Counted from the first letter of the stretch, positions 19,067 through 28,308 are shown. The stretch: DNA of 64,000 nt from Laspinema sp. D2d (GCF_025370755.1 NZ_JAMXFC010000027.1:1-64000); one strand, 5' to 3'. Translations and numbers: made by a program. The notes: generated by a model not told the origin, from the sequence alone.

Positions 19067-19388
19067 TTGGCAGACCAGCGGGGCCGGATGGGGAGATGGA
19101 GAGGGATTCTAGGGGTTAACGGCTTTTACCGTTATTCTGGTCAATTTCAGTTGAATCTCAGGCCCATTTTCTGCTTTGCCGGGGTTAGGTTCTGGGCAGG
19201 AAGACCCGGGAATGTGTGGAGAACAGATCTACTCTTAAAGTCCGAAGGGTTTGGACCTATTCCTGGTTTCTGCTCCCCTTGATCTAATCCTGACCCGGAA
19301 GCGATCGCTCATCTTGGACATCGAGGTATTAATCAACGTCCAGGATGTTGTGTCTCATGAAAGATTTCTATACTTTTCTATTCTAGCC
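19067..19388. other. Spacer before cheR
   Basis: 320 bp with an open frame running into cheR from 19251, but its extra 46 residues do not resemble the family, so I treat this as untranslated. No repeat or RNA was recognised. Confidence 0.45.
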
Positions 19389-20279
19389 ATGAGATTTTTT
19401 CCAGAGCCTTTACAGTTGACGGATAGTGTTTTTACTATTCTGCGCGATTTGATTCATGAACGGACGGGTTTATACTACGACAATGATAAGCGGGAAATTT
19501 TAGCAGATAAACTGACTCCTCGCGTAATTGATCGCGGGTTAAATTCATTTTTAGATTATTACTATCTGCTGAAATACGATGCGATCGCTACCAATGAATG
19601 GAAGTCGGTCCTGGATGTTCTTTCAGTCCCGGAGACCTTCTTTTGGAGAGAAAACGATGCATTAACCGCTCTGGTTGAGGTGTTGTTACCCCAATATTTG
19701 GCGGAGCGTCGAGAGATGGTTGCTCGGGGGGGTTCTTACTCGCTTTCTTCCAAACCCCTGCGAATTTGGAGTGCTGCCTGTGCTACGGGAGAAGAACCCC
19801 TTTCCATTGTGATGGCATTGGAGGAAGGGGGATGGTTTGAACGCTTACCCATTGAATTGTATGCGTCTGATGCCGCTAGCGTGGCGATCGCCAAAGCTCA
19901 AACGGGAGTTTATCGAGAGCGGTCTTTCCGCAATTTTTCGGCATCCCTCCAAGAGAAATACTTTACCAAATCAGAATTCGGTTGGCAAGTCTGTTCTTCC
20001 CTGCATAAGCGTATTCAATGGAGTCTTGCCAATTTAATGAATGAGTCAGAAATTGAACGATTCAGTCAAGCTGATATCATTTTTTGCCGGAATGTATTTA
20101 TCTATTTCTCACCAGATTCGATTCGGAAAACTGTTGATTATTTTTATCAGAAGATGCCCAGTCGTGCTTATTTATTTTTAGGGTCTTCTGAATCGCTGCT
20201 CAAACTGAATAGCGATTTTGATTTACGAGAAATAGGCGGTGCTTTTGTGTATGTTAAGGAGAAAGTTATTAAAGGGTAA
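19389..20279 (+). CDS. cheR: CheR-type protein-glutamate methyltransferase
   Basis: 296 residues from ATG 19389 (MRFFPEPLQL), chosen because the all-helical N-terminal CheR domain begins there. The SAM-binding region shows WSAACATGEEPLSIVMAL and the C-terminal part has IIFCRNVFIYF, the CheR signature, followed by LFLGSSESL. The enzyme methylates receptor glutamates using S-adenosylmethionine; the likely substrate is the soluble receptor encoded upstream. CheR is uncommon in cyanobacterial Pil/Hmp/Pix-type clusters. No tetratricopeptide tail is present. Confidence 0.93.
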   Translation: MRFFPEPLQLTDSVFTILRDLIHERTGLYYDNDKREILADKLTPRVIDRGLNSFLDYYYLLKYDAIATNEWKSVLDVLSVPETFFWRENDALTALVEVLLPQYLAERREMVARGGSYSLSSKPLRIWSAACATGEEPLSIVMALEEGGWFERLPIELYASDAASVAIAKAQTGVYRERSFRNFSASLQEKYFTKSEFGWQVCSSLHKRIQWSLANLMNESEIERFSQADIIFCRNVFIYFSPDSIRKTVDYFYQKMPSRAYLFLGSSESLLKLNSDFDLREIGGAFVYVKEKVIKG

Positions 20280-20576
20280 AGGGCGAAAAATTAGGATATG
20301 TGGTTACTCATCCTTTAAATTAAAAAGAAGCAAATTGAATAATTTCTATTTTTAAGCCAAAAAAGGATTAAGCTGTTCAGCATTTCAATTGGGTGTTTGT
20401 AGAGAGCAAGATGTAAAGCAAGTAGGCAGGCTTCCAGGCATCACGCACAGGCTGTTTGTTGCGATCGCGAATGCACTCCAAAGGGTTCCTAATTTTCTAA
20501 TCTCTAATTTAGACAAGTAACAGCTTAAATTAAGTCCAATTCATTAACATCAAGGGTTCAATCAATGGAGAGCTAT
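20280..20576. other. Spacer between cheR and cheB
   Basis: Nearly 300 bp, AT-rich, one HIP1-like octamer, no gene. The gap is large for an operon, so cheB may have its own promoter, which I cannot place with confidence. Confidence 0.4.
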
Positions 20577-21623
20577 ATGAAGAAAGTTGTACGAGTTTTG
20601 GTCGTAGATGATTCAGCTTATGTCCGCAAGGTGGTCAAGCAAATGTTATCCCGTTCTCCCTTTATTGAAGTGGTAGGAACGTCCCGAGATGGTGCAGAAG
20701 CATTGGAGGCGATCGAACACCTCAACCCCGATGTGGTGACTTTAGACTTGATCATGCCGGAAATGGACGGGGTGGAATTCTTGCATAAACAAATGGCTCG
20801 TCGTCCCATTCCGGTGGTGATTATTAGTATTGCGAGTGAAGGGGGTGAACAGGTACTGGCTGCACTGGATGCGGGGGCGGTTGACTTCTTACAAAAGCCT
20901 ACGGCGTTGGCAAATGAAAAGATTTTTGAGATTAGCAATGAGTTGATTGAAAAGGTGAAAGCGGCTGCTAATGTGCCCCTGAATCGCCTGCCGGTGATGT
21001 CGGAACGACCGATTCAATTGAGCAAGGCGATACCTTCTTCCCCCTCATCTGGGGTGGTGGACCTCGTGGCGATCGGAATTTCTACCGGGGGTCCCCAGGC
21101 CCTAGCTTTTTTAATCGGTCAGTTGCCTGCGGATTTACCTGTCCCTGTGGCGATCGTGTTACATATGCCTGTGGGTTATACCGCAATGTATGCCAAACGG
21201 CTGAATGAGATGTCGTTGATCAAGGTTGTAGAAGCTTCCGAAGGGGATGTACTTGAACCAGGGGTTGTGTTTGTCGCTGCGGCGGGACGGCATTTGACGT
21301 TTGTTCGCCACAGTGATGGCACGGTGAGGACGCATCTGGATGCTCGCCCGTTCGATACACTGCATCGTCCCTCGGTGGATGTGATGTTTCAATCCGCAGC
21401 GGAGATATATGGCGATCGCGTTTTGGGGGTGGTGATGACAGGGATGGGTTCCGATGGCACTCAAGGTTCGGCTTGGATTAAATCTCGTGGCGGATCCATT
21501 TTTACCGAAGCGGAGGAAAGTTGTATTGTCTATGGAATGCCGCGATCGGTTGTCGAAGCGGGCTTAAGTGACCGCTCTTTGCCTTTAGATGGCATGGCAC
21601 AGGCGATTCTTGACCGGCTGTAA
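20577..21623 (+). CDS. cheB: CheB protein-glutamate methylesterase/response regulator
   Basis: 348 residues. The receiver domain has Asp11-Asp12 and phospho-acceptor Asp57 (TLDLIMPEMDG). The esterase domain shows the catalytic Ser in GISTGGP, the His in IVLHMPVGYT and the Asp in MTGMGSDGTQG. The start at ATG 20577 is preferred because GGAGAG lies just before it; ATG 20565 is an in-frame alternative adding four residues. Phosphorylated by CheA, it removes methyl groups (and deamidates Gln) from the receptor, giving adaptation together with CheR. Confidence 0.95.
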   Translation: MKKVVRVLVVDDSAYVRKVVKQMLSRSPFIEVVGTSRDGAEALEAIEHLNPDVVTLDLIMPEMDGVEFLHKQMARRPIPVVIISIASEGGEQVLAALDAGAVDFLQKPTALANEKIFEISNELIEKVKAAANVPLNRLPVMSERPIQLSKAIPSSPSSGVVDLVAIGISTGGPQALAFLIGQLPADLPVPVAIVLHMPVGYTAMYAKRLNEMSLIKVVEASEGDVLEPGVVFVAAAGRHLTFVRHSDGTVRTHLDARPFDTLHRPSVDVMFQSAAEIYGDRVLGVVMTGMGSDGTQGSAWIKSRGGSIFTEAEESCIVYGMPRSVVEAGLSDRSLPLDGMAQAILDRL

Positions 21624-21913
21624 TGGTCCACCGGGGTTGTTTCTTGTGAGGGCAAGGAAACGCCCCAAAGGGGTTCGGCAGTTGGGTTAGTTTCGGGTTC
21701 ATCCGAAAAACTGTTGACTCGGGTTTCTCTGAAATTTCTGTTCTGGCGATCGATGACGAGGACATTTCAATTCCTCCATTTAGGGTCTCTCATTTCAGGG
21801 TTGAGAATTTAGGGTTTAGGGCGGTCATACCCCAGCGGGTTTTCAGGGAATATTACCCTTAACCATTTTGGATACTGGCCTTAGCCATTTAATTAGCAAC
21901 ATAGAGGTGAACA

Positions 21914-22543
21914 ATGCTACTGACTGAAACACAAAAAAATGGATTAACTGAATTTACCAAAATGGCCTTAGCCCGACGCACTGCTGCCTCCCTTTCAGAA
22001 CTGATTGGTTTCCCAGTCGTCGTCCAGGTCTCTAATGTTTCCCTCCAGCCGCTCAGTGGATTGGTCCCTGAATTTTCCGAACTTTTACCGAACCAAGTGG
22101 CAACAATTCATCAATTGTTTACGGGTTCTATCACCGGGGATGCTCTATTGTTAGTCGATTATTACTATGCCTTGATGTTGTCTAATGTATTCAGGCATGA
22201 TTCGGATATCCTCCCTCATCGCCTCGATGCTTCAGCTTGTGAGATTTTAACTGAAGTCGGAAATATTGTTTTAAATGCTTATTTAGGGATGTTAAGCAAA
22301 ATGCTTCAGCGACAACTTTCGTTTTCTATTCCCTGCTTTGATATTGAAGAACTCGTTTCCCTGACTGACTCTCTCACCATTGGCAAGAATGAATTTCGGT
22401 ATGCTCTTGTGGTGGAGACTTTGTTACAATTTCATGATAAATCTGTACCGACTCATCTCGTTTTTGTATCCGGTGTTGTTTCTATTTCCTGTTTAATTAA
22501 AGCGATTGAAACTTGGGCCTCTCTTTCGGTTTCTTGTTCCTAG
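21914..22543 (+). CDS. CheC-family protein (CheY-P phosphatase-like)
   Basis: 209 residues. The second half has the CheC/CheX helix with the phosphatase signature E-x2-N (Glu114, Asn117 in LTEVGNIVLNAYLGML). The corresponding helix in the first half (KMALARRTAASLSELIG) lacks Glu and Asn, so only one of the two CheC active sites is kept. The family removes phosphate from CheY. A good ribosome site AGAGGTG precedes ATG 21914. As last gene of the cluster it supplies signal termination, consistent with there being no CheZ. Confidence 0.8.
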   Translation: MLLTETQKNGLTEFTKMALARRTAASLSELIGFPVVVQVSNVSLQPLSGLVPEFSELLPNQVATIHQLFTGSITGDALLLVDYYYALMLSNVFRHDSDILPHRLDASACEILTEVGNIVLNAYLGMLSKMLQRQLSFSIPCFDIEELVSLTDSLTIGKNEFRYALVVETLLQFHDKSVPTHLVFVSGVVSISCLIKAIETWASLSVSCS

Positions 22544-22878
22544 TATTGTATGAAATTTCTCGCGCTTTCCAAATTTTTCAAGTCTTTTCTAGCGCTACAA
22601 TCAGGCGAAGAAATGATGTCTGGCTTCCCAGTCAATCCGGGGTTTCATCCCTACTATGTTTTAAATAAACAGTTCGGCAATAACTAAAAGAGTTTTTGTT
22701 GAAAAAAGCGAGCATTTCCGATATTTTTAACCTAAAAATACATGAAATAGCTCGCTTATTTAATAGAAAAAGACCTCTTAAGCAATTTTGGCTTGATTTT
22801 TTTGAACCCCTTTCTCAAAGCCTATTGGCTTGAGAGAATTTTCCCAAAAGCATAGTCCATTGATAGACTAATTTTAAC
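22544..22878. other. Region between cheC and the transposase remnant
   Basis: AT-rich and without a gene. The minus strand downstream of the transposase fragment gives no DDE-domain text in any one frame. It holds the long imperfect palindrome listed separately, possibly an insertion-sequence end or a terminator. Confidence 0.4.
22707..22756. repeat. Imperfect 24-bp palindrome near the IS630 remnant
   Basis: The left arm (22707-22729, beginning AGCGAGC) and the complement of the right arm (22733-22756) agree except for a one-base gap and a few mismatches, with a 3-nt loop. It could act as a bidirectional terminator for cheC and the transposase fragment, or be an insertion-sequence end. Confidence 0.5.
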
Positions 22879-23373
22879 TCAATTAAATGAGCTAAGTTGC
22901 AACGGAGAAATTGGAGAACTTCTTCTCGGCCTTGAGCACCTGTTTGACTTAAATTTTCCTTTGAATTTATAGCGAACTGCTCGGTAAACTACATGATAAT
23001 CTACATCAACTCCGCAGGCTTCTTTCAACCAAGATTGAATCTCTCCATAACTGTTAAACCCTTCGTCGCTTTGAATTCTTAATTTCAGTTTTTCTAGGGC
23101 CTCGGCGGGAATGGTAATGGGTCTCCCAGCGGGTTTATAAACTTTGAGTAATCCCTCTAATCCTTCATGTTTGTATTTCTGAAACCAGCGATAGAGGGTT
23201 GAAGTATCTCTCGATAGCAGCCTTGAAAGGGATTCTAAGGTGGTGACTTTACCAGATTTTAGCAAGTACAATGCGTGTAGTCTTTCTTTTTTTTGAGCGT
23301 TCGTCTCTTTTTTGAAACGAGTTTTGAGTTCATCTGCTGGTTCTTTGATATCTAACTTGAGGGTGTTCGCCAT
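22879..23373 (-). pseudogene. Truncated IS630-type transposase
   Basis: 164 residues. The N-terminal 135 match the helix-turn-helix half of IS630-family transposases (LESLSRLLSRDTSTLYRWFQ; KPAGRPITIP; SYGEIQSWLKEACGV; YRAVRYKFKGK). The DDE catalytic domain that should follow is missing: after YKFKGKFK the frame drifts into non-family text and stops, while a neighbouring frame continues briefly. This is a dead fragment left by frameshift and deletion. An alternative is a two-frame transposase whose second part was deleted. Confidence 0.75.
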
Positions 23374-23986
23374 TTTACAATCGCTCTAATTAAAATAACT
23401 CCAGCTTAATTTTGGCGAGATTAACACAAACCAGGAACTCGCCCTCGCTGCTATAAAAACAGTCGCAGGCATCCTCGCGGTTGCGATCGCCTTGAATAGT
23501 TCATGACGGTTCGTGATCGGGTTAAGTCCGCATCCGGTTGACCTAGGGTACTCTCTACTCAATGAATCAGCAGCGGGTCAATCCGGAATGGGTAGGGACG
23601 TAGGCATCTTTTCCTTATCCCATTTGTGGATTAAAATCAAATGCTACCCATATCTTATTCTCGACAGCCCGATGAGTCAATGGCAATCTGTCGCTACAAT
23701 CACCCTTATCCTAAACTGGCTGTTTAGCTTTTTCTCATAGCAATTTCACCCCACCCGAGGTAACGCGGGTGAGGTGCTGTGGTTAAATTAGGCTTGATCC
23801 GGCGAGTCTTCTGTGCCAGGTGCGATCGCGGACCCTGCAACCAGATTACCCTCCTCTTGGATCTAATCTCTTAAAAAATGATTAAATTTACAGCAATCGC
23901 GCATCTTCTTGGGGATTGAGGACCCAGTAGAGGCAATCCCCCCGGAATGACCTCTACAGACTTTCTCCTCATGCCTAAAGCTTCTT
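23374..23986. other. Non-coding region right of the transposase fragment
   Basis: About 600 bp with no recognised gene. 23405-23505 gives a short protein-like run (ELALAAIKTVAGILAVAIAL) ending at TGA with no start codon, possibly the tail of a gene lost when the element inserted. The open frame at 23513-23740 has no ribosome site and no family resemblance. Confidence 0.4.
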
Positions 23987-24541
23987 CTAAGCTGCCACCA
24001 GTTCTTTCCCTTGCTCGGTGGTTGCCCAAGTTTTGTAATCTAATAATAACTGTTGCATTAATCCTTGTTTCATTTTCAGGAGGACATTTCCGAGTAAATT
24101 ATTCCCCGTACTTTGAATCATGGATTTCGGCATCATCGAAAACGGTGGGGGTAGGTAAATGGTTAATCCTAACTCCGCATCCCCTCCTAAATAAGTCTTC
24201 CCTTGATTGCGATAGGCTTCCATTGTCCCACTCAGTTCTAACTGAAAGTGTTCATTAATGGTTTCAATCCCACGCAAATTACAGCCTACGGATTCTAAAC
24301 AAATTGTACCATCCCCATCCGCCCAAACTTTCATGTCTACGGTGGGTTCGATTTTTAAACTAAAAAAGTTTAAGGGGCGCATTCTGAGGCGGTAGCAATT
24401 GCTACTTAACTGTTCGATGCAGCTTGGATCTGCGATCGCCCTAACAATTCGTTCAGGGGACTGCAAATACCTCTCAATCTCTACAGGTTGCTGTGGAACA
24501 GCCAGATCAACCGATTGGGTGGCAACAAACTGATAGTACAT
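23987..24541 (-). CDS. DUF1997 family protein
   Basis: 184 residues. It begins MYYQFVATQSVDLAVPQQPV and carries the family pattern YLQSPERIVRAIADPSCIEQ, YRLRMRPLNFFSLKIEPTVD and a C-terminal LLLDYKTWA. DUF1997 proteins occur in cyanobacteria and plastid-bearing eukaryotes; the function is not established. A fold like small lipid- or ligand-binding START/polyketide-cyclase proteins is a guess from length and alternation. It is a close paralog of the gene 117 bp upstream on the same strand, so the two likely form an operon. Confidence 0.8.
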   Translation of the reverse strand: MYYQFVATQSVDLAVPQQPVEIERYLQSPERIVRAIADPSCIEQLSSNCYRLRMRPLNFFSLKIEPTVDMKVWADGDGTICLESVGCNLRGIETINEHFQLELSGTMEAYRNQGKTYLGGDAELGLTIYLPPPFSMMPKSMIQSTGNNLLGNVLLKMKQGLMQQLLLDYKTWATTEQGKELVAA

Positions 24542-24658
24542 GGGAGAAGACTCTATGAATATTTGTTAAGCGGGTTTCATAAACCTTACAGTAGTTTACA
24601 CCTATTGGCAATATTTTCTATGTACCCCAGGGCTGAACTCGCGATCGGCCTCTATCCC

Positions 24659-25249
24659 TTATGCGGAGGGTGTATTCGGGGACAGCACTTGACCCCCCAG
24701 CGCCAACTCCGACTCGGTGGCATCCGATGCCCAATGACGATAATCCAGCAACAACTGGTACATCAACCGTTGTTTAATCGTCAGCAACACACTCTTCAGC
24801 AATCCATTCCCTGTAGTTTCTAATAAAGATTTCGGGGCCATCCACAAGGGCGGTGGCAAATCTACTTCTACGACTAAATCCGCTTTTCCCTTCAAATAAG
24901 TGACCCCCCCTTCTTCCACTGGGGAAAGTTTCCCTACCAGATCCAGGCAAAAGCGGCGATCGATATATTCAATCCCTCGGATTTCACTCCCCACGGAAAC
25001 CAAATGCACAGTTCCATCGGGTTTTGCCCAGACTCGGAGATCTACCGTCGGTTGAATCCGCAGCATCATAAATTCTAAGGGACGCATTTTTAATCTAAAC
25101 CGCTCTTTCCCTAATTGTTCAGTGCGCGTCGGATCCACCAGCGCCTGAATTAACCGTTGGGGTTGCCGTAGATAATGTTGAATCGGAACAGGTTGCACGG
25201 GAACAGGTATGGACACAGATTGAGAGGCGACAAACCGGATATTATGCAT
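24659..25249 (-). CDS. DUF1997 family protein, paralog of the next gene
   Basis: 196 residues, same family as the gene at 23987-24541: MHNIRFVASQSVSIPVPVQP, RLIQALVDPTRTEQLG, FRLKMRPLEFMMLRIQPTVD and LLLDYRHWASD align throughout. The pair arose by tandem duplication and has diverged substantially, so each may have its own role. No signal peptide or membrane segment. Function unknown. Confidence 0.8.
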   Translation of the reverse strand: MHNIRFVASQSVSIPVPVQPVPIQHYLRQPQRLIQALVDPTRTEQLGKERFRLKMRPLEFMMLRIQPTVDLRVWAKPDGTVHLVSVGSEIRGIEYIDRRFCLDLVGKLSPVEEGGVTYLKGKADLVVEVDLPPPLWMAPKSLLETTGNGLLKSVLLTIKQRLMYQLLLDYRHWASDATESELALGGQVLSPNTPSA

Positions 25250-25589
25250 GGGGGTTAAACTCAGGTTGAGGTTTCTTAATCACTACGCTATCAAAATTTA
25301 CATTTATTTAACAAAGTGTAAACTTTCCTAGCTCAGGCTTTATTTTGGGCCATTTGGTGATTAAATACGGGAAATGACCCAGGCTATCTGTAGAATAACC
25401 GCTTTAACTTGCCGTTAATCTTACTCTATTTCTGAGAAACCCCCTCAAAAACTTAACGGATTGGGATAATCTCACCGATGAAAGTTTGACCAGCACACCC
25501 AGGGAAGTAGACCCAACTTTTTGGAGCTTTCTGGTGTTCACCCTTTTGCTATTTTTCAAAAAGAACTGAGTTAACTGAGGAAACCTGCG
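25250..25589. other. Divergent promoter region, DUF1997 pair and pheA
   Basis: 340 bp between genes pointing away from each other. AT-rich near 25280-25330 on the DUF1997 side. No recognised operator or RNA element. Confidence 0.4.
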
Positions 25590-26438
25590 ATGACTGTATC
25601 CATTGCCTATTTAGGGCCTCCAGGCACCTATTCTGAAGCGGCAGCTCTAGCTTATGTGGACCAGTTGCAGCAAGATACAGGGGAGGACTGTCTGTTATGT
25701 CCCTATCCCAGTATCTCCCAAACGTTACGCGCTGTTGCCCGATCGCAGGCTCAACGGGCAGTGGTCCCCGTGGAAAATTCCCTGGAAGGGAGTGTACCGA
25801 TGACTTTAGATGCCATTTGGCAGTTAGATAGTCTGCAAATTCAACGGGCTCTGGTGTTGCCGATTTCCCATGCGCTGATTTCACCTGTCCCCGAGTTGTC
25901 AGCGATCAAAACGGTGTATTCTCATCCCCAAGCGTTAGCTCAATGTCAGGGATGGTTGGAACAGTTTCTCCCGGCGGTACAGTTAATTCCCACGAATTCT
26001 ACAACGGAGGCGGTGCAACAGTTAGAAGGCGATCGCTTCGCTGCGGCGATTTCTTCTCAACGCGCTGCTGAACTTTACGATCTCCCCATCATCGCTTTTC
26101 CGATTAATGATCGCCCGGATAACTGCACTCGCTTTTGGGTAGTGAGTTTACAACCGTCTCCCGGGGGGGCTTATACCTCGTTGGGGTTTAGTGTCCCCGC
26201 GAATCTTCCCGGCGCGCTGTCTCAACCGCTCCAAGTCTTTGCCAGTCGGGGGATTAATTTAAGTCGGATTGAATCTCGTCCAACAAAGCGATCGCTCGGG
26301 GAATATTTGTTTTTTCTCGATTTAGAATGCGATTCTCGAAAATCCTCGGTGGAATCAGCATTCCAGGAATTACGCTCCCATACGGAGACGCTGAAAATTT
26401 TTGGCAGTTACGATTTTGTCGCGATTAAGTCGGATTAG
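25590..26438 (+). CDS. pheA: Prephenate dehydratase
   Basis: 282 residues. It converts prephenate to phenylpyruvate in phenylalanine synthesis. The catalytic region shows AYLGPPGTYSEAAA, VPVENSLEGSV, NSTTEAVQ, and the conserved TRFWVVS containing the catalytic Thr. The C-terminal ACT domain (about 195-280) has LSRIESRPTKRSLGEYLFFLD, the phenylalanine-binding ESRP motif, so feedback inhibition is expected. There is no chorismate mutase domain, which is normal in cyanobacteria. GAGG at 25577-25580 supports ATG 25590. Single gene. Confidence 0.95.
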   Translation: MTVSIAYLGPPGTYSEAAALAYVDQLQQDTGEDCLLCPYPSISQTLRAVARSQAQRAVVPVENSLEGSVPMTLDAIWQLDSLQIQRALVLPISHALISPVPELSAIKTVYSHPQALAQCQGWLEQFLPAVQLIPTNSTTEAVQQLEGDRFAAAISSQRAAELYDLPIIAFPINDRPDNCTRFWVVSLQPSPGGAYTSLGFSVPANLPGALSQPLQVFASRGINLSRIESRPTKRSLGEYLFFLDLECDSRKSSVESAFQELRSHTETLKIFGSYDFVAIKSD

Positions 26439-26846
26439 GGGATGTCTCCTGGGGGTTGGTCAGGTTAGGATAGGCAGCATCTATCTCGAATCCTGACCTA
26501 AAGGGGTTCCACCCAATTAAAACGGTAGGTTTTCGTCAAAAAAAAGACCCCGCTCGGAGCTGTTGAGCGAGGTTCTCATGTGGTGTGAGAAGTGAACGTT
26601 ATTGTTCTCTATAAAAAGAGTAGTCAGCAGATATGGCAGTGTTATGGCGATCGCATGACTAAAGGATGTCATTTCTTCCCGGGGCGATCGTCATCGGAGA
26701 TGTAACCCTTCTGATCTAGTTTATGGATGCAACCAATCCGGTTCCGGGTCTGACTCCCTGGTGTGGCGATGGGGATAGATCGATAAACCTATTCTACCTT
26801 CCTTTAACCCTTTGAGAAGCTGGAGGATTTCAGCTTTACCCTGATT
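26439..26846. other. Intergenic region after pheA with minus-strand RNA
   Basis: About 400 bp. It contains the minus-strand small RNA candidate with its terminator (26538-26607). The remainder (26610-26846) has several HIP1-like sites and no gene. Confidence 0.45.
26538..26607 (-). ncRNA. Small RNA candidate with terminator, Yfr1-like element
   Basis: On the minus strand GAACCTCGCTC (26575-26565) pairs with GAGCGGGGTC (26555-26546) over a 9-nt loop and is followed at once by eight U (26545-26538): a textbook Rho-independent terminator with no minus-strand gene upstream. Just before it lies ACUUCUCACAC (26593-26583), one base from the ACUCCUCACAC element of the cyanobacterial RNA Yfr1, and before that a small GAAC/GUUC hairpin (26607-26594). 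The order hairpin, single-stranded element, terminator is that of Yfr1. Against it: the element is reported as nearly invariant, and here it could also pair with the following UGAGAA. The promoter is unclear. Confidence 0.4.
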
Positions 26847-28235
26847 ATGTATTCAATGGTTCAAGGCATTCCGGCATTACCCGATCTGACTCATGCTGAT
26901 GAATTGATGCAGTTTGGCGATCGCATTCTCAGTCTATCCGTAGGCTTAGGAATTTTTTTAGTGGTTTTCGGATTGGCGATCGCTGCTATCAAATGGACTT
27001 ACCGACAACCCGAACCCCCCTTCCCCCTCCTCGAAGATTGGGTAGGCGGTTATTTAGTTTTGCTCCACAAGTTACCCCATTTTATTTTAATTCTCGCCTT
27101 TTTAATCGGGGGATTCTTTTTATCCTCGACCTTAGCCAATCGCTATCATCACTGGGAACAATCCCGGGTTCAAGAGATAGCTGCCAGCGTTTCAGGAGAA
27201 CGACTGGAACAGCCTTCTCCTCGGATTCGCTATGTGGTTGAAGAACCGTACAAATACAGCAATTGGATTAATGGTCAGTTAGTTGAAATCCAGGATACCC
27301 AAGAAGTCAATCGTTTCCTGGCCCTCTCGGGTTCAGAAATTTCCGTCACCCTTAATCAATCAACAGATGTTAGCAATAACAAAGCCATTTATCTGGCTGA
27401 ATTTGAAGCAGAATACCAAGTGATTAACTCCCTGAGAGAACCTCGGAATTTTTTCTTTGAAATTCCTGCTCCTTATGGTTATTCCCTACTCCAAAACTTT
27501 AAAGTAGAGCGGGATGGGGAGCGGATGCTCCAAATTAATCCGGGAGATTATGGTTTTCCGTTCTCCTTACAACCTGGGGAAGAAACGCGCTTTCGGGTGA
27601 CTTACAAGGCTCAAGGAGGACCTCGATGGGTTTACAATTCCCAAGGTGAGTCCCTCTCTAATTTCCGCCTCACCGCATTAGCAAATTTTCCCACAGCTGA
27701 TTTTGCCAGTGGGATTATCCCAACCGCCACGAACCAAGAACGTTCGGGGACGCGCTTTAGTTGGGTGTTTGAAGATAATGTATCGGTTCGCGATCCGTTT
27801 GGGGTTTTTACTGCAACAGAGACGGTCCGTAAGACAGGGGTGCTGCCTCGGTTACTGTTGTTAGCACCGGGGGTATTTTTGTGGTGGATTGTCCTGCTTT
27901 ATCTCTCGGTCCCGATGCGTCTGGTGGATGTCTCCCTGGCGGGGGGTCTATTTTTTGCAGGATTGTTGAGTTTGACTTATTTTAGTCGGGTGATGGATGT
28001 TACCCTGGCTTGGCTGTTGCTTTCTCTCATCCTGTTGCTGTTGGTATGGGGTTTGGGAAATCAGAAGCGCGCTTCGTTAGCTGCACTGATTTGTACCTTT
28101 ACTGGAGCAGTTCTGCCAATCTGGGGATTAGTTGGCGGCTATACGGGTCTAACGTTGAGTGTTGCTGGATTGCTGTCCGTGGTTTGGCTGGCCCTTCGCC
28201 ATTGGTATGGAGGAGTGGGACGGTTGAGATTTTAG
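26847..28235 (+). CDS. Multi-pass membrane protein of unknown function
   Basis: 462 residues. Two N-terminal membrane helices (about 30-52 and 78-97) enclose a short Pro-rich stretch. A soluble domain of about 230 residues (about 105-335) rich in beta strands follows; then five or six hydrophobic helices (about 335-455) end the protein. The middle part has a repeated style of aromatic and acidic residues (VVEEPYKYSNWINGQLVEI; YEFEAEYQV-like text), suggesting an extracytoplasmic beta domain. I do not recognise the family. It lies alone between the small RNA candidate and a convergent LON-domain gene. Confidence 0.75.
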   Translation: MYSMVQGIPALPDLTHADELMQFGDRILSLSVGLGIFLVVFGLAIAAIKWTYRQPEPPFPLLEDWVGGYLVLLHKLPHFILILAFLIGGFFLSSTLANRYHHWEQSRVQEIAASVSGERLEQPSPRIRYVVEEPYKYSNWINGQLVEIQDTQEVNRFLALSGSEISVTLNQSTDVSNNKAIYLAEFEAEYQVINSLREPRNFFFEIPAPYGYSLLQNFKVERDGERMLQINPGDYGFPFSLQPGEETRFRVTYKAQGGPRWVYNSQGESLSNFRLTALANFPTADFASGIIPTATNQERSGTRFSWVFEDNVSVRDPFGVFTATETVRKTGVLPRLLLLAPGVFLWWIVLLYLSVPMRLVDVSLAGGLFFAGLLSLTYFSRVMDVTLAWLLLSLILLLLVWGLGNQKRASLAALICTFTGAVLPIWGLVGGYTGLTLSVAGLLSVVWLALRHWYGGVGRLRF

Positions 28236-28308
28236 AAACTTAGAAATCGAGAGATGTTGGATTTTAGAGGCGATCGCCGATCTAAAATCCAATATCCAAA
28301 GGCTTTGC

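Noticed and set aside
23513-23740. 75-residue open frame near the transposase fragment
   Set aside because: No ribosome site and no family match; chance frame more likely.
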